From positions 186,001 to 250,000 of the forward strand of contig NZ_BAAAWE010000001.1 of the NCBI RefSeq assembly GCF_039534915.1: a DNA stretch of 64,000 nucleotides, given 5' to 3'. Position 1 is the stretch's first letter. Each line of letters starts with the position of its first letter. The DNA is from Streptomyces roseofulvus (GTDB lineage: Bacteria > Actinomycetota > Actinomycetes > Streptomycetales > Streptomycetaceae). The translations under genes and the position numbers were made by a program. The notes under the pieces were generated by a model. That model had not been told where the DNA came from. It worked only from the letters and a program-made list of their open reading frames with translations, and ran no database searches. This document shows positions 53,675 to 63,367 of the stretch, piece after piece.

Positions 53675-54141
53675 GTCCCAGCCCCGCGCGACCGGTGCAG
53701 CGCGCCACGACTCGGTGTCGGGCAGGTCGGAGACGTACGGGGGTCCCCGGCCGATCCCGCCACTCGTCGGCGCTCGCCGCCGGTCCAGATGCCGCTGCTA
53801 TCGCCACTACCGCGGCCGCCCCGTACCGCCTTGATGCGCTGGGGCGTTCGGTAGCGGTGACCTGAAGGACCGTTCCCGCGGGACGAAAGCGACGAGCCGG
53901 CACATTCACGAGGGCACCGCACCGGCGAGCCGGGGCGCAGCTCCGCCGGCTGCTGCGACTGGGGCCCGGTGGGGGTCGGCGCGTGGTCGCCGGTGTGACC
54001 GCCGGTTCCCGTCGCCGAACAGTCGGCCGCCACGATGTGCGGCAACTGGGTACGCGGGCAGGGTGCTTGAGTACATGCGCTCATGGCGGGAGTTAGCAGC
54101 AGGCCCAAGGATGGGCACACCCCCGACACGAGGAGACCGCG
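53675..54141. other. Intergenic stretch, no supported gene
   Basis: GC-rich sequence with no convincing frame. It contains the promoter region of the YjdF-like gene. Nothing else could be identified. Confidence 0.4.
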
Positions 54142-54813
54142 ATGTCCGCCATCCACCCGACCGCCAGCCCGGCACAGGACGCACGTCCGGCTTCCCGGCG
54201 TCGACTGCCGGCCGTTCTCGCGTTCTGCGTCGCCGCGGCGCTCGCGGTGTCCGCGTGGGGTGCCGAGGACCCGGCCACCTGGCTGCTGGAGACGGTGTGG
54301 GTGATGGTGGGTCTGCCGCTGGCGATCCTGCTGCGTCGGCGGTTTCCGCTGAGCGGCCTGCTGTGCGGTCTGCTGGCCGCGCACGCGCTCGTCCTGATCG
54401 TGGGCGGGCACTACACGTACGCGGAGGTCCCGGCCGGTGACTGGGTGCGCGACTGGCTCGGCCTGGAGCGCAACCCCTACGACCGCTTCGGCCACCTCAT
54501 GCAGGGCTTCGTCCCGGCCGTCCTCGTCCGCGAACTCCTGGTCCGTACGTCACCGCTGCGAGGCAGCCGCTGGCTCGCCCCGCTCGCCGTCTGCGCCTGC
54601 CTGGCTTTCAGCGCCGTGTTCGAGATGCTGGAGTGGATGGCGGCTGTCATCGGCGGAGAAGCCGCCGACGCGTTCCTGGGCACTCAGGGCGACGTGTGGG
54701 ACACCCAGTGGGACATGTTCTGCGCGCTGATCGGCGCCCTGTGCTCCCTGATGCTCCTCAGCCGCCTGCACGACCGCAGCCTCAGCCGTCTGGCACCTTC
54801 TTTCGGGGGCTGA
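54142..54813 (+). CDS. YjdF/DUF2238-family membrane protein
   Basis: A 223-residue integral membrane protein with about six helices. Family blocks are GGHYTYAEVPAGDWVRDWLG, RNPYDRFGHLMQGFVPAVLV, SAVFEMLEWMAAVIGGEAAD, and GDVWDTQWDMFCALIGALCS. These polar residues inside helices (Tyr, Asp, His, Glu, Trp) are invariant in the family, whose function is unknown. E. coli YjdF is a homologue. AGGAGA precedes ATG 54142. No operon partner. Confidence 0.9.
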   Translation: MSAIHPTASPAQDARPASRRRLPAVLAFCVAAALAVSAWGAEDPATWLLETVWVMVGLPLAILLRRRFPLSGLLCGLLAAHALVLIVGGHYTYAEVPAGDWVRDWLGLERNPYDRFGHLMQGFVPAVLVRELLVRTSPLRGSRWLAPLAVCACLAFSAVFEMLEWMAAVIGGEAADAFLGTQGDVWDTQWDMFCALIGALCSLMLLSRLHDRSLSRLAPSFGG

Positions 54814-55238
54814 ACCGGGCTCGTGAGGCCGTGGAGCGCTGCGCGGATGCGGGGAAGCGCTGACGTCGCGGTGGAACAGCGGCCGCAGTGGGGGTGTTGC
54901 GGGCGCCGTGGGGGGGGTGCTGCGGGCGCCGATGGTTCTGGAGGCGTAACGCCCCAGGCAGGCAGTAAGCGCAGCCGCACGCGCATCAGGTTCCCCTGGC
55001 AGCAGGCCGTTCATCCGGGGAAACAGGGGTCTGGTCTGTCAGGTTCAAGGCACTCGCTCACCTTGGTGAGTCCTGCTTGCCACCTCCCCAAGGACAGGGC
55101 TCCCGCTGCCCGCGGGGACCGGTCCCGATGCCGGCCGGCCAAGCCGGGACCGGATCGCGGCCAGGCGGGCCCGTCTCATGCTTCGGGCAGCTGAGTCACG
55201 TTCCCGGGCCCTTGGCTCTCCGGGCCGGGCAGGGCGGG
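54814..55238. other. Intergenic stretch with a small perfect hairpin
   Basis: CTCACC-TT-GGTGAG at 55057-55070 is a perfect 6-bp stem with a 2-base loop in a locally AT-richer patch. It may be a regulatory site or the scar of an element end. No gene is supported. Confidence 0.35.
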
Positions 55239-55777
55239 TCAGGGGTGGCCGGGACGGGGATACGGGCAGGGTTCCGTGTCGAGGGTGGTCTCGGCGCGGG
55301 CGGCGAGCGGCGCGATGGCATGTTCCGGCGTGAGCCCGGTACGCGCCGCTGCCTGCTGGAGCAGGGCGGCCCGTACGGGGAGGGCAGGCTCAGCCGGACC
55401 GCCACGGCCAGGCGCTCCTGCTCGGTCTGCTCGCGCGGTGCGCGGCGGCGGCCGCGAGACGCCCCTCGCCGTGCTGCCCACGCTCACGCTCCCGCAGGGG
55501 GCCGTCTCGTCGTCGGCCGGCCCGTACACCGCCCGGCCGGTCGTCTCCAGCAGGGTACGAACCCGCCGCGCTTCGGCGTGCTTGGCCGCCCACGTGTCGG
55601 CCAAGCGCTGTGTGTCGATCTCTCCGCGCCGGGCAGCCCGGTGTCGTTCGCGCCGGATGCCGCGGCGGGCGTCGGCGGGCGGTCAGGGGCCAGATCACTC
55701 CCGCCGGGCCACAGGTCGACCGTCAGCGGGCCCAGGCTGCCGCCTTTCCAGGTGGTTCCCGAGGACGAGCGGATCAA
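55239..55777 (-). pseudogene. Unrecognised gene, probably frameshifted
   Basis: Leftward, IRSSSGTTWKGGSLGPLTVD and LWPGGSDLAPDRPPTPAAAS begin near 55777; after a frame change, DTWAAKHAEARRVRTLLETT and GRAVYGPADDETAP follow; after another, LPVRAALLQQAAARTGLTPE and HAIAPLAARAETTLDTEPCP reach a stop at 55239. Each part looks coding and they line up in order, so a gene of about 180 residues with two indels is likely. I do not recognise it. 55778-56040 holds only the promoter region of the next gene. Confidence 0.35.
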
Positions 55778-56040
55778 GGAACTCCTGTGCCGATCATCGT
55801 GGGGAAGTAGGGCGTGATGTCGTCAGTGACATCCTGGCGCCGCCTGTCCGGCTGAGCGCAACCTGCTGCCGGGCGGGCAGCGGCGGCCGTCCGGCTCGTG
55901 GACCACGTTTGTTTCACGGTCCGAAGGGGGCCGCGCAACAACACCACGGCGACGCAGGCTGGGTGACGTGCCGAGAGGTCGGGCACCAAGGCATCACTCG
56001 TCGCCGCGCTTCGCGCCGGCTCTACGGAGGTCGGATCATC

Positions 56041-56637
56041 ATGCAGACCAAGCTTCGCGGATGGGGCGCACGCCTGACCGGCTCCGCCCTGACAGCGGCC
56101 GTTCTCATCGTCGCCCAGAACGGCCCCTCCACGGCCCTGCCCGCCCGTGACGCTGTCACGGCGACGGTGCAGGCGACGTCGGCCACCGCCGCCCCCGCCA
56201 CGGCCTTCGGTTTCGGAAGTATCAGCACCCGCCGCCTCAAGAGCGTGGCCACCGGGCAGTGCGTGGACGACAGCACCATCGGACTCCGTCACTGGACGTG
56301 CCAGGACCGGTATGGCAAGTACGCCGACTTCCAGAAGTTCGATCTGATCCAGTACATCGGGGACACCTACTCCATCAAGAACCGCGCCACCGGGCTGTGC
56401 ATGGACGACAGCAGCGCCGGCCTCCGACACTTCGTCTGCCACAACCCGTCCGGCGAGTACGCCGACTTCCAGCGATGGACCCGCTGGAAGAACAGCGACG
56501 GCACGTACCGCTTCAAGAACTGGGCCACCGGAAAGTGCCTGGACGACAGTCACGGGGGGAACCTGCGCACCTGGCCCTGCCACTTCCCCGACGGCGACTT
56601 CGGACACTTCCAGAAGTTCCGCCTCGACTCGTACTAG
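56041..56637 (+). CDS. Secreted beta-trefoil-like (ricin-type) protein
   Basis: A 198-residue secreted protein. MQTKLRGWGARLTGSALTAA and VLIVAQNGPSTA form the signal. The mature part has three repeats of about 45 residues, each with a C.DDS block, a second cysteine and a Q(K/R)(F/W) end: ATGQCVDDSTIGLRHWTC, ATGLCMDDSSAGLRHFVC, ATGKCLDDSHGGNLRTWPC, ending QKFDL, QRWTR and QKFRL. This is the layout of a ricin-B beta-trefoil, with six cysteines in three pairs. It has no attached catalytic domain, so it is a stand-alone lectin-like protein. GGAGG lies 11 bases before ATG 56041. Confidence 0.82.
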   Translation: MQTKLRGWGARLTGSALTAAVLIVAQNGPSTALPARDAVTATVQATSATAAPATAFGFGSISTRRLKSVATGQCVDDSTIGLRHWTCQDRYGKYADFQKFDLIQYIGDTYSIKNRATGLCMDDSSAGLRHFVCHNPSGEYADFQRWTRWKNSDGTYRFKNWATGKCLDDSHGGNLRTWPCHFPDGDFGHFQKFRLDSY

Positions 56638-56789
56638 GAGTTGGCCGGCGAGCCGGCGTCCCGCGGCGGCTACGAGTGTCCGAGGGGGCTCTCCCAGCGC
56701 GGCATGGGAAGCAGGACGGCACGCCAGAGCCGGTGCCGCTGGTGACCTGAGTCAGCGATTCATCGTCTGGCCGGGCATGAGCCGTCCAG

Positions 56790-56940
56790 GTGCGAAGCCT
56801 CCGCCGTTGCCGGGTCACTGACGTCCAGCGGGTGGTGCTGGAGCACTGGGTGTGTCGCCGAACGACGGCTCCGGTTATGGCTCCGGTTCGGGCTCAGCGG
56901 TTACGGATCGTGCTGGAGTGCGCCGAGAGCACTCGATCAG
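56790..56940 (+). mobile_element. IS630-family transposase N-terminal remnant
   Basis: DVQRVVLEHWVCRRTTAPVM then APVRAQRLRIVLECAEST matches the opening of IS630-type transposases, where LERWVRRRTT is followed by RARIVLACAEG. Nothing beyond this continues, so it is a scar. The surrounding 56638-57326 holds no other supported gene. Confidence 0.55.
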
Positions 56941-57164
56941 GGAGGTGTTCCGTCGGCGGCTGGGGGCACTCCGGGCACGGTCCGCACCGAACGCCCCCGC
57001 CTGCCCTGCCGCCTTCTGCCGCTGCCGCCTGCCAGTCCAGTCAGCCTGTCAGCGGGACGGATGCCTGCCGTGGTAGCGCTGGGCGAGCCGGGCGATCGTC
57101 GGCGAGGAGATCGGGCGGCGTGCGGCACGGCTGTCGCCGGTGCCGGCAGCGCGGGGGCTGCCGC

Positions 57165-57216
57165 GCCGGGCGCCGGGCGCCGGGCTCCGGGCGTCGGGCG
57201 TCGGGCGTCGGGCGTG
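57165..57216. repeat. Short tandem repeat, CCGGGCG units
   Basis: A run of 7-bp units (CCGGGCG, then TCGGGCG) repeats about seven times. It is non-coding and may vary in copy number between strains. Confidence 0.7.
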
Positions 57217-57326
57217 CGGATGGTGGTGGTCGTGGACCGCCGGATGGCAGGTGTAGGTAACCCCCGGGTCGGTCGGGGGGTGTACGCGATGGCGGGGGGT
57301 GCCGGCGGACAGCCAGAGTTGGCTAC

Positions 57327-58702
57327 ATGATCAACACGCGTAAGTTCCTGCTGACCACGCTGCTCGTCCCTCTCGGCGCCACGCTGGTCGTCGCCCCCAC
57401 CTCTTCCGCCGCCACCCCGTCCGCTCCCGCCACCTCGTCGGTGGCCGCCGACGCCCTCGCGTTCCACTCGCCAGAGGCGGCTCTCGACCGGGTCGCGCAC
57501 CCGCTGCGCACCACCGAACCCCGGGGTGGCGTGGCCGATCTGCGCCCGTTCGGCGCGATGGTGGGCGACGCGAGGGTGGTCGGCGTGGGCGAGGCCACCC
57601 ACAGCTCGCACGAGTTCGTCACCGTCAAGCACCGGCTCTTCCGCTATCTGGTGGAGGAGAAAGGTTTTCGCACCTTCGCCTTCGAAGCCGCGTGGAGCAG
57701 CGGGGTGCGGATCGACGCCTATCTCACCCGCGGTGAGGGGGACCTGAAGCAGATCATGGACGAGGAGTTCCAGGGCACCTACCGGTGGTGGAACAACGCG
57801 GAGAACCGCGACCTGCTCCAGTGGATGCGCGCCTACAACGTCAAGCACCCCGGCGACCCGGTTCGTTTCGTCGGCGACGACAACGGCTTCGCCGGCCCCG
57901 GGCTGTACGACAAGGTGAGCACCTTCGCGGCCGCCTCCAGCCCGGACTCGCCGCACAGATCGCCGAGCTGTACCGAGGACTACGACCCGCCACCGGCGCC
58001 GAGGCCTACGTCAACGACTACTTCTCGAAGCCGCTCGCCGAGCGCAAGGAGCTCGCCGCACGGACCGGGCGGGCGGTGGACCTGCTCATGCAGCACCCGG
58101 GTGCCGATGCCGACGCCCACGCCTGGGCCCTCCAGCACGCCACCGCGATCCACCAGATGACCACCTTGTACGCCTTCGACTGGGACAACCCGCAGGACAT
58201 CCCGGCCGCCATGGCCTACCGAGACCGCGTGATGGCGGACAACGTCGCCTGGTGGCAGCAGCGCACCGGCGGCAAGATCATGCTCTCCGCCCACAACACC
58301 CACGTCGCCCTCAAGACCTACGCCCCTGCCAGCCACCCCCACGTCCAGGGCGAGTTCCTGCGGGAGCGACTGGGCGCCGGCTATCTGAGTGTCGGCCTCA
58401 CCTTCAACCAGGGCTCGTTCAACGCCTTCAACCACGACGGCGTTCCGGAGCGGTTCACCGCCCTCCCCGCCGCCCCGGGCACCGCCGAGCACACCCTCGA
58501 CAAGGTCCGCTACCGCGACTTCGTCGTCGACCTGCGCAACGCTCCCACCGTGGCCCGCACGTGGCTCGCCGAACCCCACACGATCAAGAACATCGGCGCC
58601 ACCTACCCGGGCATCGCCGACGCTCCCCGTATCCGCCTCGCCCAGACCCACGATGTCCTCATGCACCTCGAGCAGGTCGAGGCCGCCCACATGCTCAACT
58701 GA
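57327..58702 (+). pseudogene. Erythromycin-esterase-like secreted protein, one frameshift
   Basis: ATG 57327 opens a signal peptide (INTRKFLLTTLLVPLGATLV) and an Ere-type domain: VVGVGEATHSSHEFVTVKHR with the catalytic His and Glu, FRTFAFEAAWSSGVRIDAYL, RFVGDDNGFAGPGLYDKVST. Near 57936 one base is missing and the sense passes to the next frame: LAAQIAELYRGLRPATGAEA, MLSAHNTHVALKTYAPASHP, GYLSVGLTFNQGSFNAFNHD, ending VEAAHMLN at 58702. Together about 458 residues, full family length. Ere proteins hydrolyse macrolide lactones; secreted relatives in Streptomyces have unknown targets. The clean single-base break could be a sequencing error. Confidence 0.82.
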
Positions 58703-59630
58703 CACCGGGCGGCTGGACGGCCCCGCCGGAACGTCCGCGACCGGGCGGCGCGAGGCGTGCCTCCCCTCGGACCGGTTCCACCCCGCCGGCGAAGCCTGCC
58801 GCCCCCAGCTGGTCCAAGCGCCATGCCGCTGCGCGGCAAGGCCGACACACGGTCGGCGCTCGGGCGGGTGGCGGCGCGGGCTGACCGGCGGCATTCGTCG
58901 CGGGAGCGCGTTCCGGGCGAGGAGGGCATACTCGCCGCGGCAGACGAATCTGCCGGGCGGGTGGGCAAGTTCATGTCGTCGACAACCACGCAGGTCTCCG
59001 CCGTGCAGGTGCTGATCCGTGTCGAGGCGCGGCATCCGGCGCGGCCCCTGACGTTGCTGCATCAGGTGATGGCTGTGATGGACGCCTGGCGGGGAGACAA
59101 CTGGTGGGCGGCCTGGTGGGCGCCGTGGCGGACCGTGCGGCGGCCGTACAGCAGTGTGGGGTGGCGCCCTGGATCGCGGGAACCTCCCCGGCCTGGACGA
59201 ACGAAGCCTCGCCGAGCTCTCCGCCCCAAGCCCCGCCCCTCAGGCTCCGGCACGGGCACGGGTACTGTCTCCGGTGCCGGTGCCGGTGCCGGTGCCGGAG
59301 CCAGTGCCCGTGCCAGGCCCGCAGCCACCCCGACCCTGACCAGCGGACGCCAGATCGGCAGATGACCGTTCCTGCCCTGTCCCCCGCCCCGCCGGCCTGC
59401 CCGCCTCGGGCAGCAGCTGCCTGTGCTCCACCAGCAGCGCCTGGTTGCCAACGGCCGGCTCCGGCGGATGCTGGCCCCGCACACCGCCAGTCCGTCCATC
59501 TGCGGCGCGTTCGGCGTGACGGCGGGATCGTCCCCGCGCGCTGGGAGCAGGCGCGGCTACCCGCGCTGGGTACGCAGCCCGACCTCGCCCCGCCCCATGC
59601 TCACATCAACGGCTGGGGCACGGCTGGCCG
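58703..59630. other. Large intergenic stretch with a short tandem repeat
   Basis: No frame here is supported by start, signal or motif. At 59271-59312, CCGGTG repeats four times followed by three variant units. The rest is featureless GC-rich DNA. Confidence 0.45.
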
Positions 59631-60214
59631 TCACATGGCCGGCACGACACCTTCGCGCCGGGCGTCCTCAGGCCTGGAAAGAATGACCCGGCGGGCCGGC
59701 ACTTCGATCTCCGTGACGATGACGGCGATCTCCTCTCCAGCGTCGAAGTCTTCCACCGGACTCACCGCGGGCCGACCGTAGACCTCTTGGGAAGGAATCA
59801 GTCCGAGGATCCCGTCGCCGAGGTCGACGAGGACGCCGAGGGGAACCGTCTTCTCCACCGTCCCGCGGATCTCCCGGCCCACCGACGTGCGGTCGGCGAA
59901 GGTCTGCAGGGGGTCGGGCTCCAGCGGCTTCAACGAGAGCCGCGCCTCCAGGTTGTAGGTGTCGAACTGGAGGAACTCACACGTGACGCGCTGCCCCACC
60001 TGACGACATCGGTGGGAGCGTCGATGTGACGCCAGGACAGTTCGGGGATGACGATGAACCCGACACCAGACAGGGTCGGATGGGCAGGTCCGTCGTCCAG
60101 GGCCACGAAGACCTCGAACCGCTCGATCGCCGCGACGGTGCCGGACAGGATGTCGCCGCCGTGCAGGGACTCGAGGAACGCCCAGAGTTCCGGGCTCTCA
60201 GACTGCCAGTCCAT
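59631..60214 (-). pseudogene. S1 RNA-binding-domain protein, one frameshift
   Basis: From ATG 60214 the frame reads MDWQSESPELWAFLESLHGG, DILSGTVAAIERFEVFVALD and FIVIPELSWRHIDAPTDVV. Near 60000 one base is missing; the next frame goes on VGQRVTCEFLQFDTYNLEAR, REIRGTVEKTVPLGVLVDLG, GILGLIPSQEVYGR and VIVTEIEVPARRVILSRPED to a stop at 59631. It is a protein of about 194 residues with two S1 folds, likely binding RNA or ribosomes. The break is one base, so error or recent decay are both possible. Confidence 0.75.
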
Positions 60215-60541
60215 ACCGCCCACCTGGCACACGACCACATGGTCGACCCTGCCTTCGACGAGCTGCCGTGGCGCAGCCCCGCCATGCTTCCATGGCGGGG
60301 ACCATATCGGCCCGAACAAGACCTCAAGCCTGCATCACCGCCGCCTCCGCCGAAGACCCGGCCCTGACAGCCCGTCTGCGCTGACTGTGGCTGAGAACGG
60401 CGGAAACTCTCTGCCGTCTGGCCGGAAAGCCGAGTCGCCTACGTCAACCCGTCGGACAGCACAGAGGCCGCTACTCGCTGCCATCACGATGCCGAACCAC
60501 CCCTGACGCAACCCGCAGATCATCACGGCAGCAGAAGAGGA

Positions 60542-60889
60542 CTACCTAGAGCGTTCGTGAATCACGTCCGGACGGCATATTTCACAGGCGCCCCGTTCTA
60601 CTTGCACATCGCTGCGCGGGACGGACTGAACATCGTGAATCTCATCTCCCCTCCAACGGGCGTACCGCTGACCGTCCTGGATTCCTTCACAGTCAGGAAT
60701 CCTGTGGTAGACGCTCCCGCCGCTAGTGACGTATACCCGCCGGGGAAGTGCCGACTGCGCTGTTCGGCAGTGGTCGCACTGGGAGCTGGGCAGGAGCATC
60801 ACTTCACAGAAATCTTCGGCCATGCCTCCCATTTTCCTGCACTTGAGCCGTCGCGACCAGTCCATAAGAGTCAACTCCGCATTCCTCAA
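60542..60889 (-). CDS. Hypothetical cysteine-rich protein
   Basis: A protein of up to 115 residues. The clear part runs from about residue 36: SQCDHCRTAQSALPRRVYVT, SGGSVYHRIPDCEGIQDGQR, DVQSVPRSDVQVERGACEIC. CxxC pairs at each end and a His/Cys pair in the middle suggest a structural zinc site. GC is clearly lower than in neighbouring genes, hinting at transfer. The start is unclear: ATG 60889, or internal Met residues near 60824 with GGGAGG closer by. Bases 60215-60541 hold no supported gene. Similar short C-terminal modules occur beside phage and plasmid genes, but that is a loose recollection. Confidence 0.55.
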   Translation of the reverse strand: MRNAELTLMDWSRRLKCRKMGGMAEDFCEVMLLPSSQCDHCRTAQSALPRRVYVTSGGSVYHRIPDCEGIQDGQRYARWRGDEIHDVQSVPRSDVQVERGACEICRPDVIHERSR

Positions 60890-61059
60890 AGGGGCTTGAC
60901 AACACTGGTCGCACTGCCGCTTGAGCTGCCCGTATGTGAGGCTGCGAGCAGACGAATCCGAGGTTCAATCTCGCTGATCCAGCTCCGTGAGGACCAGGTG
61001 GACCAGCGGAGGGCGTTCCGGGGGTGGGTGGGTCGAACGAGGACCCCGAGGACATGGTC

Positions 61060-62216
61060 GCCTCCGCAAGCGTCCAGCCCTCGTCGCCGTCCTCCAGGGC
61101 CTCCGCTCGCATGACGAGCGCGTGGTCGAGCAGCTCGCTTCCCGGGCGCTCACCAGCGGCCAGCGCACGGTCCACCGGCAGCGCGACGAGGGCAGGCGAT
61201 CGTCGGGGCCGGCGGCGAGGACCAGGAGGACGACACCCAGGGCGCCGCCGAATCCGCCCTGCTGCACCTCTTCAGCCCCCGCGAGGCCGCCACGATCGCC
61301 GCCTTCCTGCGCACCCGGGTCTACCGGCTGAAATCGCTGGTGTGGCTGGGGGGGCTACGCCGCCGTCCCGTATGACGTCGCGGTCAAGGGTCGGCGTCAC
61401 CAAGGGCTTCGCCTACGGGCGGTGGGTGCACCAGCAGTGCAACGCCCTGCGGGCTGGCGAGCTGCAGGACCGGCGCAAGACGCTGCTGGACGCGCCGGAA
61501 GCCGGGGTGGCCTGGGAGGCGGGCGAGGAGCGTGGGAGGCCAGTCTCACCGCGCTGCGGTCGTTCCGGCGGGCGACCGGGCACCTCGCCCCGCGGCAGGA
61601 CGCCGTGTGGGACGAGGGCGAGGTGATGGTGCCATCGGGCAGCACATGGCCAACCTGTGCGGGAGGGCGGCCCGGGCGATCCGAAGCGGGGAGGGCGCGG
61701 CGCAGCCGGCGGCGATCGCCCCGGCCTGGGACTGCCCCTGGCCGCTGCGCTACCGCGTCCTTGCCGACCTCGTCGACGCCGACGGCCACCTGCCCCACAG
61801 CGCACCCGGTGTCGTCTTCGACGGCGACGACGTCGGCACCTGGCTGCAGCGGGCAGCAGAACCCGGGGACCTTGACGCAGCTGCTGCCCGAGCAGCGCGC
61901 ACTGCTGACCGCACTGGGCATCAAGCGCGCTGAGACGCCGGCTCCCACCCCGAAGGCCGCGCGCGCGACCAAGGGGGCCGAGCAAGGGCCAGCAGACATT
62001 CCAGCCGGGCCAGCCGAGCAGTGGGTGGAGCGGGAAGGCGCAAACCGCCCGGTGCCCCGCGCACATGGCGAGGAGATCACCGTCGCCGTCGAGCCGGAGC
62101 CGGTGGTTGTGCAGCTGGGCATATGGATCTCCCACACCAGAAGCCGGCGCGGCAGACTCACCGCCGACCAGCTCGCCTCGCTCCGAAGCTGGGGGTGGAC
62201 TGGGCAGGCTGATGCC
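61060..62216 (+). pseudogene. Helicase-associated-domain protein, C-terminal part, multiply frameshifted
   Basis: Ordered blocks of a large Streptomyces helicase tail appear in alternating frames: LVAVLQGLRSHDERVVEQLA near 61090, AESALLHLFSPREAATIAAF near 61260, GVTKGFAYGRWVHQQCNALR near 61410, ALRSFRRATGHLAPRQDAVW near 61560, YRVLADLVDADGHLPHSAPG near 61750, GREGANRPVPRAHGEEI-type sequence near 62030 and VVQLGIWISHTRSRRGRLTA near 62110. Helicase-associated repeats sit after DEAD/DEAH helicase cores that are absent here. At least four indels break it. Related genes are frequent near Streptomyces chromosome ends and on linear plasmids, which hints at the location. Confidence 0.7.
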
Positions 62217-62271
62217 GGCGTCCGGCCGTTGAGCCGAACCGCGCGAGGCCCTGGACGCGACGGTCCCAGGG

Positions 62272-63282
62272 CTACGCGCAGTGTCTCGGCGGCTGCTCCC
62301 GTGTGGGGCGCAGCCACGCGGGCCGGCGCTGGCCCGGAGGTTCGGCCCGGAGGGCGGGGAGGAGGGCGGCGACCCGGTCGAGCTGTTCGTGCTGGGCGTG
62401 CAGGTCCGGGGCGCCGAGGCGGACGACGACGTGCTGGGCGCCGGCGGCGGCGTACTGTTCCAGCCGCTCGAGCACCTGGTCCGCGGAGCCCGTGACGACG
62501 GCCTGGATCTTCTCCAGGTCCTTCAGCGGCATGCCGTAGGTGGCTCGCGCGTAGGCGTCCAGTGCGCGCCGGCCGCGCTCGGCGTCGTCGTCGACGCGCA
62601 CCGAGACGAACAGCCCGGGCGTGACGTCTTCGGTGGCGCGTCCGGCTTCGGCCGCCGCGGCCCGGGCCGCGCGGAGGCCGGATGCGTAGTCGCCGGGGTC
62701 GGGCGGGTAGGGCAGCCAGCCGTCGTACGAGTGGCCGGTTCGGGCCAGGGCCGTGGGAGTGGCTCCGCCGAGCCAGACGGGTGGCCCACCCGCCTGGTGG
62801 GGCCTCGTCATGGCCGGGATGCCGTCGAATCGCAGGAACGTGCCGTGGAAGGAGGCCGCGCCGTCCCAGACCGCCCGCCACAGGGCGACGGTCTCGTCCA
62901 GGCGTGCGAAGCGCCCCGCCCATGGCAGCTCGGACAGTGCGTAGAGGGGGCGGCCGAAGCGGCCGGGGAAACCGGCGCCGACTGTCACGACGAGCCGGCC
63001 TTCGGACAGCAGGTCGACCGAGGCGAGGGATTGCGCGGCCTGTACCGGGCGGCGCAGGTGCGGCAGCAGCGCTGCCGTCCCCAGCGTCACGGCTTCCGTC
63101 GCGGGGGCGAGTGCGGCCAGCATGGTCAGCGCCTCGACGCGGGGGCCGATGAGGGTGTCGTTGACGAAGAGGGAGGAGAAGCCGGCCCGTTCGGCCCGGC
63201 GTCCGAAGGCGACGAGGTCCCGAGGGTTGTCGGCCGGTCCCCACTGGGCGGATCCGGTAGGCAGCAGTACTCCGATGTCCAT
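62272..63282 (-). CDS. LLM-class oxidoreductase (luciferase-like, probably F420 or FMN)
   Basis: A 336-residue TIM-barrel flavin/F420 enzyme. It begins MDIGVLLPTGSAQWGPADNP and has LFVNDTLIGPRVEALTMLAA, VDLLSEGRLVVTVGAGFPGR, MTRPHQAGGPPVWLGGATPT and GSADQVLERLEQYAAAGAQH. This order is typical of the bacterial luciferase-like superfamily. ATG 63282 is chosen because the family starts there; the frame extends 12 codons more. It is divergent from an XRE/MmyB-like regulator across 85 bases, so control by that protein is likely. Substrate unknown. Confidence 0.92.
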   Translation of the reverse strand: MDIGVLLPTGSAQWGPADNPRDLVAFGRRAERAGFSSLFVNDTLIGPRVEALTMLAALAPATEAVTLGTAALLPHLRRPVQAAQSLASVDLLSEGRLVVTVGAGFPGRFGRPLYALSELPWAGRFARLDETVALWRAVWDGAASFHGTFLRFDGIPAMTRPHQAGGPPVWLGGATPTALARTGHSYDGWLPYPPDPGDYASGLRAARAAAAEAGRATEDVTPGLFVSVRVDDDAERGRRALDAYARATYGMPLKDLEKIQAVVTGSADQVLERLEQYAAAGAQHVVVRLGAPDLHAQHEQLDRVAALLPALRAEPPGQRRPAWLRPTREQPPRHCA

Positions 63283-63367
63283 GCCGGGGATCGTCGACGG
63301 CGGTGACGGTCGGCTCAATTCCCTTGGGGGAATGGTCTGGAAGCCCGCCTGCGGTTACAACAGGACC

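Noticed and set aside
57165..57216. CRISPR array
   Set aside because: Units are 7 bp with no spacers. No CRISPR-like array was seen anywhere in the window.
59271..59312. Coding VPVPVP or GAGAGA repeat protein
   Set aside because: All surrounding frames lack starts and motifs; it is a simple hexanucleotide repeat.
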